Shown here: piece by piece, positions 27,119 through 36,111 of the stretch
Layout: every line of letters starts with the position of its first letter
How positions within the stretch are numbered: position 1 is the first letter of the stretch
Source of the DNA: RPQJ01 sp963754125
GTDB taxonomy: Bacteria; Pseudomonadota; Gammaproteobacteria; Steroidobacterales; Steroidobacteraceae
Direction: 5' to 3'
NCBI GenBank assembly: GCA_963754125.1
Contig: CAVWEX010000001.1
Location: 248,001-312,000 of the forward strand
Length of the DNA: 64,000 bases
Position numbers and translations under genes: made by a program
Notes under the pieces: generated by a model
Databases searched by the model: none
Told to the model about the DNA's origin: nothing
What the model saw: the letters and a program-made list of their open reading frames with translations, nothing else

Positions 27119-27945
27119 CAGGCGGCGCCGACGCCGACGCGCACCGGGTGCGTCGGTCGGGCGCCGGGCGCCTGGTAGTAGGGCATCACCTTCGACGCGA
27201 GCGCGCCGAGGCGCTGCTGCCGCTGCTGGTCGCTCGGGTGGGTGCTCAGGAAGGCGGGCGGCGCTTTCCCTCCGCCGACCGCGCCCATCTTCTGCCACAG
27301 GGTGACGGCCGCACGCGGATCGTAACCGGCCCGGGCGGCGAGTTCGATGCCGATGCGGTCGGCCTCGGTTTCGGCGGTACGGCTGTTGGGCAGGTCGACC
27401 GCCACCTTCGCGGCGACCGCAGCAGTGGCCATCGCCTGGCCGGGTTTGTCGGAGAACAGGCCAGCCGCGAGCACTCCGGCCTGGCTCGCCATCGCGACCG
27501 ACATCCGTTCGGCGGAGTGGTTGGCGAGCGCGTGCGCGATCTCGTGTGCCATCACCTGCGCCAGCTCGTCGTCGGTCGGGTCCACCTGCCTGAGCAGGCC
27601 GGTGTAGAGCGCCATGCGTCCGCCCGCCATGCACCAGGCGTTGACGGTCTTCGGGTCGTCGATGACCGCCACGCTCCAGTCCCACCGGGCGCTGTCCGGG
27701 CGCATCTTCACAGCCTGCGCGACCAGCCGCTCCGTGATCACCTCCACCCGCCGGAGCAGCTCGGGGTCGCTGACCAGCTTGCCGGCCTGCTGGTACTTCC
27801 CGACCTCCTGCACGTAGGCCTGCCGCGACGCGCTGATCGCCTGCTGCTCGGAGACCAGCATCAGCTGCTTTCGGCCGGTCGGGCTGGTGGCGCAGGCGGT
27901 CATCAGGGCGACCAGCCCGGCGAGAGCGACTGTTTTTCGCAACAT
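27118..27945 (-). CDS. M48-family metallopeptidase lipoprotein
   Basis: 275 residues. The lipoprotein signal ends at LVALMTAC, putting Cys at the mature N-terminus. The zinc motif is HEIAH (His134-His138) and the third ligand region is TAETEADRIGIELA. It resembles the LoiP/YcaL type of periplasmic M48 proteases that monitor outer membrane proteins. Start chosen at MLRKTVALAG. It is first of a two-gene unit with oligopeptidase B and divergent from the second TonB receptor, with 410 bases between. Confidence 0.92.
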   Translation of the reverse strand: MLRKTVALAGLVALMTACATSPTGRKQLMLVSEQQAISASRQAYVQEVGKYQQAGKLVSDPELLRRVEVITERLVAQAVKMRPDSARWDWSVAVIDDPKTVNAWCMAGGRMALYTGLLRQVDPTDDELAQVMAHEIAHALANHSAERMSVAMASQAGVLAAGLFSDKPGQAMATAAVAAKVAVDLPNSRTAETEADRIGIELAARAGYDPRAAVTLWQKMGAVGGGKAPPAFLSTHPSDQQRQQRLGALASKVMPYYQAPGARPTHPVRVGVGAA

Positions 27946-28355
27946 TGAACGGCCTGCTCCGGCGTAGCGGCGTGGCGGGCATGATGCCCTCCGGCGGCAG
28001 GCGAAAGAAGCCGGACGCACCAGCGGTCGAGCGACTGGATCCAGGCCGCGCATTCGCGCCGGCCCGCCATCTGGCAGGTGCCCGACGCCAGATGTAGCAA
28101 AAAAGGAACATAAGTGCGCCGGACGCGTATTTTTCGCGCCACAAGTGTTGCGCGAAGTGGGAGAGGTAAGTATCTTCCACCGACTTCTGAAGAAATCGGT
28201 GTTGGGTCGCGTCGAGACCGTCGAGCCTTGCGGCGGAACGTGCGACAAATGACTCGGGGGCCAGAGGGGGAGGAAAGCCGAACGGGACGCAAGTTCCCGG
28301 ACTGCGGACAACCCTGCGGCGAGCTGCAAACAACTCATCCGTGGAGATTCCATAA
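27946..28355. promoter_or_regulatory. 410-bp divergent intergenic region
   Basis: No gene seen. It lies between the M48 lipoprotein and the second TonB receptor, so both promoters should be here. A weak plus-strand candidate is TTGCGC, 17 bases, TATCTT around 28145-28175. A stem CACCGA...TCGGTG surrounds a CTTC-T-GAAG hairpin near 28178-28203 in the presumed receptor leader. GGAGA precedes the receptor ATG. Confidence 0.35.
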
Positions 28356-31311
28356 ATGTCTCATTCGTCAAACATCCGGCAGGCCGTGCGCTACACGCTC
28401 GCCGCTGCCGCTTTTGCGTCGGCCTACGCGGTGCCCGCCACCGCGCAGACGGAACTCGAGGAAGTGGTCGTCACCGGTTCGCGCATCGCGCGCGCCGACT
28501 ACGACGCCGCCAGCCCCGTCATCACCCTCGACCAGGACACCTTCAAGCTGTCCGGCGAGGCGCAGCTCGAGACGGTGCTGAACAGCATGCCGCAGCTGGT
28601 GCCGTCCATCACGACGACCTCGAACAACCCGTCGAACGGCGGCCAGGCGAACGTCGACCTGCGCGGCCTCGGCACCGCCCGCACGCTGGTGCTGCTCGAC
28701 GGCTCGCGCCTCACGCCGTCCAACCTGTCCGGCGTCGTGGACCTGAACACGATTCCGTCGGCACTCATCCAGAACATCGAGATCCTGACCGGCGGCGCCT
28801 CGTCGGTGTACGGCTCGGACGCGGTGGCCGGCGTCGTCAACGTGCGCCTGAAGCAGGACTTCGAAGGCGTGCAGATCAACACGCAGTACGGCATCACCGA
28901 CAAGAGCGACGGCCAGTCGCTGCTGGTCGAGGGCCTGATCGGCGGCAACTTCGCCGATGATAACGGCAACGCCGTGCTGTCGCTCTCCTACGACACGCGT
29001 GACGAGGTGCTGGCCGGTGACCGCGCGTTCGGCGAGGTCTCGCTCGGCGCGCAGCTGCAGCCGCTGGGCTCCGGCACGGTGCCGGACGGCCGCATCGACT
29101 GGGGCACCAACGCCCCCAGCCAGGCTGCTCTCGATGCCGTGTTCGGCGCCTACGGCGCTGCACCGGGACAGGTTCCGCCGGCCTCGGCGATCGGCTTCAA
29201 CACCGACGGCACGCTGTTCTCGTTCGGTCGCGGCACGACGGCACAGCCGGTGATCAACTACCGCGGCAACGTGAACGATCCGGGCTTCAACCCGCTCTCG
29301 TATTCCTACAACTTCGGCCCGGTGAACTACCTGCAGCTGCCGCTGACGCGTCGCCAGATCGCGGGCTTCGCGACTTACGACATCGTGCCGGACGTGGCCG
29401 AGATGTACACGCGCATCATGTACACGACCTACAACTCGGACCAGCAGCTGGCTTCGACGCCCGTGACCTGCGGCGGCACGCTGCAGGGCTGCGCGATGCC
29501 GATCACCAATCCGCTGATCCCGCCGGCGCTGCAGGTGCTGATCGCGAGCCGTCCGACCCCGGGCGCACCGCTCCCCGCCTCGGCCTTCTCGCGCCGCTAT
29601 ACCGAGTCCGGTCCCCGCGTTTCGAACAACGACTACGACGTGACGCAGGGCCTCGTGGGCTTCCGGGGCGATTTCAAGAACGACTGGAACTGGGACGTCT
29701 TCGGCAGCTGGGGCAAGGCCCTGTACACCAACCTGCAGGATGGCAACCTGTCGCGTTCGCGCCTGCAGGCGGCCTACAACAACCCGGCCGTGTATGCCTC
29801 GTCGGGCTGTGCGCAGTTCGATCCGTTCGGCCTGGGCAACGTGTCGCCGGCTTGCGCCCAGGCGGTCACGATCCGGGCCACCAACGTCCAGGAGACTGAG
29901 CAGACCCAGGTCGTCGGCAGCGTGACGGGCTCGATCATCGACCTGCCGGCGGGTGCGCTGCAGTTCAACGTCGGCGCCGAGTACCGCAAGAACACTGGCG
30001 AGTTCCGTCCGGACCAGTTCCTCGCGAGCGGCGACGTGGTGGGTTTCAACGCCCAGCAGCCGACCTCGGGTGAAGTCAGCGTCACGGAAGGCTTCGTCGA
30101 GCTCGCGGTGCCGATCCTCAAGGACCTGCCGGGCGCCAGCTTCCTGGGCATGGACCTCGGCTACCGCTACTCGGACTACAACCTCGCCGGCAGCCATGAC
30201 ACCTACAAGGTGGCGCTGCAGTGGAACCCGATCGACTCCCTGAAGGTCCGCGGCTCCTACAACCGCGCGATCCGGGCGCCGAGCATCAGCGAGCTGTTCC
30301 TGCCCCGGCAGGAGAACTTCCCGCAGTACTCGGATCCCTGCAACTTCAACAGCACGTTCCGCACCGGCGCCGACGCGGCGCAGGTCACGGCGTTGTGCCA
30401 GGCCCAGGGCATCCCGGCGGCGACGTTGCCGACCTTCACGCAGCTGAACCCGCAGGCCCGCGCCTTCGTGGGCGGAAATACGGAGCTCGATCCCGAGACC
30501 GCCGACACGTACACGGCCGGCGTGGCCTGGCAGTCGGCGTTCGACAGTGTCTGGGCGCAGCGCCTGAGCGCGTCGGTGGACTACTGGAACTACGAGATCG
30601 AGGACGTGATCGGCTCCTTCGACGTGAGCTCGATCATCGGACGCTGCTTCAACCAGCTGGACTCGAACCCGACCTACGATAACAACAACGCGTACTGCCA
30701 GCTGTTCACGCGCAGCAGCGCCAACTTCGGCGTCCAGGACATCTCGGCGACCAACCTGAACCTCGGCGGCCTGAAGCGCGAGGGCGTCGACATGCAGGTC
30801 GACTACAGCCTGCCGCTCGATGCGTTCGGCGCGGACGCCGAAGTGGGGCGACCTGAGCCTCAACGTGCTGTTCACCTACCTGCTGAACGCCGAGCGGCAG
30901 GAGACGGTGACGAGCCCGTGGTTCGATCGCAAGGGCACCATCAGCCAGACCGTGGCGAGTGCGTTCCCCGAGCTGAAGGGCCGCATGATGCTGTCCTGGA
31001 ACGTCAGCGACTTCCTGTTCCGTTACACGCTGCGCTACACCGATGGCATGGACGTCGTGAACAACGATGCGATCTTCTCGCCGTCGACGGGTGCCCGGCC
31101 GAGCGTGTCGTCGTACACGTACCACGACATCTCGGCCCGCTGGAACGCGAGCGACATGATCTCGGTGACGGCCGGCGTGACCAACATCGCCGACAAGGCG
31201 CCGCCGATCTACACGACGAGCGCGCAGGCGGGCATCCAGTCGAACACGGATCCGTCGACCTACGACGTGCTGGGTCTGCGCTACTTCGTGAACGTCGGCG
31301 TGAAGTTCTAA
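28356..31311 (+). CDS. TonB-dependent outer membrane receptor (one frame break)
   Basis: About 984 residues. Signal peptide ending near ATAQTE, TonB box LEEVVVTGSRIARADY, plug motifs LVLLDGSRLTPS and GGASSVYGSDAVAGVVN, and a large barrel ending RYFVNVGVKF with terminal Phe. An extra G at 30840 breaks the frame; without it the barrel reads on as DAKWGDLSLNVLFTYLLNA. Related to the receptor at 1287 (same plug pattern, same NIADKAPP-type end). Ligand unknown. Followed by a strong terminator and then a TPR-2OG oxygenase gene. Confidence 0.92.
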
Positions 31312-31336
31312 CAAGCTCGTAAACCTGCCTCACGGC

Positions 31337-31374
31337 CGCCGCCCTGTCCCTTGGGACAGGGCGGCGTTTTTTTT
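31337..31374 (+). terminator. Rho-independent terminator after second TonB receptor
   Basis: A perfect 14-bp stem (31337-31350 with 31353-31366) with a TT loop, followed by eight T residues (31367-31374). Very strong. The next gene starts 40 bases later, as after the first receptor. Confidence 0.96.
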
Positions 31375-31414
31375 GGCTGGCCAAAACAGGCGGGTCGGGT
31401 AAGCTCGCGGACCG

Positions 31415-33214
31415 ATGGACCCGCTGCTCCAGACCGCCGCCGGCCACCTGCAGGCCGGCCGACTCGCAGAGGCCGACTCGGCCTGTCGCGCCGTGCTGGC
31501 GCGCCGCCCGGCGGACGCGTCCGCCACCCACATCCTCGGCCTGATCGAGCGCCGGCGCGGCCGCCTGGACGAAGCGGAGCGCCTGCTGCGACTGAGCGTC
31601 GATCTCGAGCCGCGCAATCCCGAGTTCCGCAGCAATTTCGGGCAACTGCTCGCAGCGCGGGGCCAGCCGGACGCGGGCCTCCTGCAGCTCGAGCAGGCGG
31701 TGCGCCTGGATGCGCGATTCAGGCCAGCCCGTCTCGGGCTCTCGCGGGTCGCGAACCAGCTCGGTCGACCCACTCTCGCCGAGTCGCACGCGCGGGCGCT
31801 GGTGGCCGCCGACCCGCGCGACAGCGAGGCCTGGTCCGCGCTCGGTGCCGCGCTCGACGGGCTCGGTCGCGGGGCCGAGGCGCGTACAGCACTCGAACGG
31901 GCCGTCGAGATCGCGCCGGGGTATGGCGCAGCCCGCGTCAATCTCGCCGTCACGCTCTGCAAGCAGGAGCGCGCTGCGGAGGCGCTGGCGCAGATCGAGG
32001 CTGCCGAGGGGCTCGGCCTCGCGCATCCGCGATTCGCGCGGACCCGCGCGCGCGCGCTGATGCTGCTCGACCGCTACGACGAAGCGGAGGTGGTGCTTGC
32101 GGCGCTCGTGGCCGCGCGGCCCGACGAGCTCGACAGCCAGTTCATGCTCGCGCAGCTGCGCCACGTGCGCGGCGACGACGACTTCGCCGCCGCCCTGCGC
32201 GAGGCCGCGGCGATGCCTGGGTCGCCGCCGGCCGTCGCCCTGATGCACGCCGACGTGCTGCGGCGTGCGGGCCACACAGCAGAGGCCGAGCGACTTATGC
32301 ACGGCCTGATCGCGCGCGTTGGCCGGGCGCCGCAGCTGCTGAGTTCGCTCGCGAACCTCATGCACGAATCCGGGCGCTGCGCGCGAGGCCGTCGCGGCCG
32401 CGCGGGAGGCGGCCAGCGCGATGCCGGATGACGTGCCGGTGGTCGAGAACTTCGTCGCCGCCCTGCTCTCGGCCGGGGAGCCGGCGGAGGCCGTGCCGGT
32501 GATCGAGCGCTTCCGGGCCCGGTCGCCGCTCGACCAGCGCTGGATCACCTACCGCATCGACGCCGCCCGGCAGCTCGGCGAACCGTTGTTCGCCGAGTGG
32601 TGCGACGTCGAACGCCTCGTGCGGCCCTACGACCTGCCGCCGCCGCCCGGCTTCGCGAGCATCGAGGAGTTCAACGCCGCGCTGCGGCCGGTGATCGAGG
32701 CGCGCCACGCGCAGCGGCATCATCCGCTCGACCAGAGCCTGCGCTTCGGCACGCAGACTTCGCGCGGCCTGCTCGACGACGACGAGCCGCTGATCGTGGC
32801 CTTTCGCCGCGCCCTCGAAGGGCCGATCGCGGACTACCAGGCGGCCATCGGTCGCGATGCACGCCACCCGCTGCTCGCGCGCAACGTCGCCCCGGCCCGG
32901 CTGGTGGGCTGCTGGTCGATCCGACTGCGGCGCGGCGGGCATCACGTCAACCACATCCACCCGGAAGGCTGGATCAGCTCCGCCTATTACCTCGCGGTGC
33001 CGCCGGAGGTCGAGGACCCGGTGGCGCGCAGCGGCTGGATCAAGTTCGGCGAACCGCGCTTCCCGATGCCGGGCGGCGACCCGCTGCGCTTCGTGCAGCC
33101 GCGCACGGCCGGCTGGTGCTGTTCCCCTCCTACCTGTGGCACGGCACCACGCCCATCCTCGGCGACGAGCCGCGCATGACCATCGCGTTCGACGCGGTGC
33201 CACGGGCCGCCTGA
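31415..33214 (+). CDS. TPR-repeat putative 2OG-Fe(II) oxygenase (two frame breaks)
   Basis: About 599 residues. Tetratricopeptide repeats fill the first 350 residues (ATHILGLIERRRGRLDEAER, AWSALGAALDGLGRGAEA). The C-terminal domain matches the putative 2OG-Fe(II) oxygenase family: NHIHPEGWISSAYYL supplies the first His and RLVLFPSYLWHGTTPI the distal His. Such enzymes hydroxylate substrates using oxygen and 2-oxoglutarate; the target here is unknown. Frame breaks lie near 32376-32390 (net one extra base) and 33107 (one G missing). It follows the second TonB receptor as the TPR-sulfotransferase follows the first. Confidence 0.82.
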
Positions 33215-33222
33215 TCCGGCCG

Positions 33223-34045
33223 ATGCTCGCGGGCAAGCTCCTCGACGTCGGCGGACTGCGCCTGAACGTGGCGCACGCGGGCGACGGACCCGTCGTGCTG
33301 CTGCTGCACGGTTTCCCCGATTCGCTGCAACTCTGGCGGGACGTGGCGCCGCGACTCGTGGCGGCAGGGTATCGCGTCGATCGCGGTGGACCAGCGCGGA
33401 TTCGGCGAGTCCGACGCCCCGCCGGGCCGGCACCACTACGGCATCGACCGGCTCGTCGAGGACATGGCGGCGCTGCTGCGTGCGCTCGGCGTTGCCGAGC
33501 CCGTGCACGTCGTCGGGCACGACTGGGGTGCGGTCGTCGCATGGTGCCTCGCGATGAGCCGGCCGCAGCTCCTGCGCTCGGCCGTCGCGATCTCGGTCGG
33601 CCACCCGCGCGAATACGCGCTCGCGGGCCTCGAGCAGAAGCGCAAGGGCCTGTACGTGCTCGGCTGGCAGTTCACCGGGCTCGCCGAGCGCTGGCTCGTG
33701 GCGCGCGACTGGGCGCGGCTGCGGCACTGGCTGCGGCAGCACCCCGATCCCGATTCGTGCCTCCGGGACCTCGCGCGCCCGGGGCGACTCACGGCCGGCC
33801 TCAACTGGTATCGCGCCAACCTCGGGTCGGTCCTCACGCGATCGTGGCCGCCGTGCCGCGTGCCCATGCTCGGCGTCTGGAGCAGCGAGGATCACTGCCT
33901 CGCGGAGGACCAGATGGCACGGTCGTCGCGCCGCATGGCCGCACCCTGGGCCTACGAGCGCATCGACGGCGCGGGGCACTGGCTGCCGCTCGAGCGACCG
34001 GATCGCGTCGCGGACCTTGCGCTCGACTGGTTCCGGCGCAACTAG
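33223..34045 (+). CDS. Alpha/beta hydrolase, epoxide-hydrolase type (one frame break)
   Basis: About 273 residues. It begins MLAGKLLDVGGLRLNVAHAG. Motifs are LLLHGFPDSLQLWRDV (oxyanion HGFP), VDQRGFGESD, nucleophile elbow VVGHDWGAVVAW (Asp, as in epoxide hydrolases and haloalkane dehalogenases) and the late GAGHWLPLERPD (His). One extra C at 33378 breaks the frame; removing it gives YRVIAVDQRGFG. The substrate could be an epoxide or halide; sequence cannot decide. It starts eight bases after the TPR-oxygenase stop, so co-transcribed. Confidence 0.83.
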
Positions 34046-34094
34046 GGCGAGTGCTCCGGCTGCAGCGCGACGGCAATCGTCCGCGGCATTGCTC

Positions 34095-35408
34095 TCAGTC
34101 GCCGAACGCGCGGTGCATGCGCCGCGCCGTGGCGAGCTCGTCGCCGAGGTACTCGGCGAGCGAGGCCAGCAACCCGCGATCCGGCTCGACGGGCCGTCCG
34201 TCGGCCAGGCGAAAGATCTGGCAGTAGTACCAGGCTTGAGCCGCGAAGACGTTGAGGATTCGAGCCGGCATGAGCGCACTCGAGGGCGAGCGCCAGCCGC
34301 TTCCGGCGAATCGGAGGCGGTCCTCGATGCGCTCGATTCCGGTCGCCTCGCCCGCCAGCATCTGGCGTGGAAAATCGGGCTTCACGCACAGCGGGCGGCC
34401 GAGACCGATCACGTCGCAATCCCCGCTCGCAAGCGCCGCCTCCATCGCAGCGCGGGTGCGGAAGCCGCCCGTCACCATCAGGGGCATGCGCGCCACCTTG
34501 CGGATGGCTGTCGCGTACCCGAGAAAGTAAGCCTCGCGCGCCAGCGTGCTCGGCCGCAGGGGCACGGCGTCCTCGGCGCGTCCCTCGGCGCCGAGCAGGC
34601 GCGGCTGCTCGTAGGTGCCGCCGGAGATCTCCAGCAGGTCGATCGACTCGTCGTTGAGCCAGCGAACGACGTCGAGGCACTCGGCGTTCGTGAACCCGCC
34701 CTTGCGAAAATCGTCCGAGTTGAGCTTGACGGACACCGGGAAGTCGCGCCCCACCGACGCGCGGACCGCGCGAACGACCTCGAGCAGGAACCGCGCCCGG
34801 TTCTCGAGGGATCCGCCCCAGTCGTCGGTACGGAGGTTGGTCACGGGCGAGAGGAACGAGCTCAGGAGGTAGCCGTGCGCCCCGTGCACCTGCACGCCGG
34901 TGAAGCCGGCGTCGCGGGCGATCGTCGCGGCTGCCGCGAAGCGCCGGATGAAGTCGTGGATCTCCGCTTCGGTGACCGCTCGCGGACGGCCGTAGTTGCC
35001 GAGCAGCTCGAGCCTGACTGCCGAGGGCGCCAGCGGGCGACGCGTGACATACCAGGGGCTCTGTCGCCCGCCGTGGGAAATCTGCATCCACAGGTGGTTG
35101 CCGTTCGCCGTGCCCGCGCTGGCCCAGCGGGCGAGTCGGTCGCGTGCTTCGCGGGAAACGGTGCGGGGCTCGGAAATGTCGATCGCGACGTTGCCCGGTC
35201 GCTCGAGGTCGGTGCGATCGATCTGCACGTTGCCGGTAAGCAGCAGCCCCGCCCCGCCCGTGCTCCACGTGCGGTAGAGACGCTCGTGCCGCACGGTCGC
35301 GCGCAGCAGCGGGTCGGCGACGCCCTCGGTCATCGCCGCCTTGCACAGGCGGTTGGGCAGCGTGGCGCCGCAGGGCAAGGTCAACGGTCGGGCCAGCGGA
35401 TCCTTCAT
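34095..35408 (-). CDS. Old yellow enzyme-family NADH:flavin oxidoreductase
   Basis: 437 residues, FMN TIM-barrel. The start PLTLPCGATLPNRLCKAAMT is the usual OYE N-terminus. The active-site region is QISHGGRQSPW, followed by GVQVHGAHGYLLSSFLSP, SGGTYEQP and a flavin-phosphate site near MVTGGFRT and DVIGLGRPLCVKPDFP. OYEs reduce activated alkenes with NAD(P)H. Only the barrel is present, with no C-terminal iron-sulfur/FAD part as in dienoyl-CoA reductase, so an ene-reductase is likelier. AGGGGTGAA precedes the ATG. Confidence 0.9.
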   Translation of the reverse strand: MKDPLARPLTLPCGATLPNRLCKAAMTEGVADPLLRATVRHERLYRTWSTGGAGLLLTGNVQIDRTDLERPGNVAIDISEPRTVSREARDRLARWASAGTANGNHLWMQISHGGRQSPWYVTRRPLAPSAVRLELLGNYGRPRAVTEAEIHDFIRRFAAAATIARDAGFTGVQVHGAHGYLLSSFLSPVTNLRTDDWGGSLENRARFLLEVVRAVRASVGRDFPVSVKLNSDDFRKGGFTNAECLDVVRWLNDESIDLLEISGGTYEQPRLLGAEGRAEDAVPLRPSTLAREAYFLGYATAIRKVARMPLMVTGGFRTRAAMEAALASGDCDVIGLGRPLCVKPDFPRQMLAGEATGIERIEDRLRFAGSGWRSPSSALMPARILNVFAAQAWYYCQIFRLADGRPVEPDRGLLASLAEYLGDELATARRMHRAFGD

Positions 35409-35512
35409 TTCACCCCTCCGCGCGAACGGTAGTATTATTCGTGCCCGCCATGTCGGGACGCGTCGAGCCCGGCGCACAGACAGATGATGACCGAGCGGGG
35501 GAGAATTCGAAC

Positions 35513-36013
35513 ATGCTGACCCGGGATAAACTGACAGTCGTTCAGTGGCGCGCCGTGCGCAATACGCCTCACCACGTGGTCGTCGCGGTGTCCGCCTCGG
35601 GCGGAAGCCCCTTCGACGAGATGCTCGAGCGCAGCGCCGGCCTTCAGGCCATCGTCGACGCGATGCACAGCACGCATCCCCTGGTGCGCGACATCGCCGA
35701 CAGCGTGCATATCATGCGGGCGCAGGACGAGATCCGCTCCTGGTACTACACGCTCGAGGAAGTCCATCGCACGCCTTCGAACCTGCAGGAAAAGGCGCTC
35801 GAGTCCATGCACCACGCGCTCGATGCGCTGGATGCCCACGGCAGCCCCGAGGACCTGCTGCATTACGCCGAGTTCGTCCTGTCGACGGCGAACCGCGTCG
35901 CGGGCGCGGCCCGCGAGGGCGACCTCTTCGGGGTCGGCGGCGAGCTCATCAGCGGCGGCGAACGCGGCTTCATCGAGCGGATCGAGAGCGCGGTCCACTC
36001 GCGCCGACGCTGA
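35513..36013 (+). CDS. Hypothetical protein
   Basis: 166 residues as read. I do not recognise a family. It is acidic, mostly helical, with no signal peptide or membrane segment (QAIVDAMHSTHPLVRDIADS, LQEKALESMHHALDALD). Start chosen at MLTRDKLTV with GGGGGAG upstream. The tail may be wrong: adding one base near 36001 would replace the end SRRR with a longer stretch (PTLIPEALLELLDEAPA) stopping at 36096. Divergent from the old yellow enzyme gene. Confidence 0.65.
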   Translation: MLTRDKLTVVQWRAVRNTPHHVVVAVSASGGSPFDEMLERSAGLQAIVDAMHSTHPLVRDIADSVHIMRAQDEIRSWYYTLEEVHRTPSNLQEKALESMHHALDALDAHGSPEDLLHYAEFVLSTANRVAGAAREGDLFGVGGELISGGERGFIERIESAVHSRRR

Positions 36014-36111
36014 TCCCCGAAGCCCTGCTCGAATTGCTCGACGAGGCGCCTGCGCGGGCCACCCCGCCGCAGGCACTGAGTCTGTCCAGCTCCTGATCCG
36101 ACCGCCCGCGG

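Noticed and set aside
24743..28333. 1196-codon open frame on the minus strand
   Set aside because: It contains the true oligopeptidase B N-terminus only from 27118 on; the rest is out-of-frame reading of the M48 gene and the catalytic domain.
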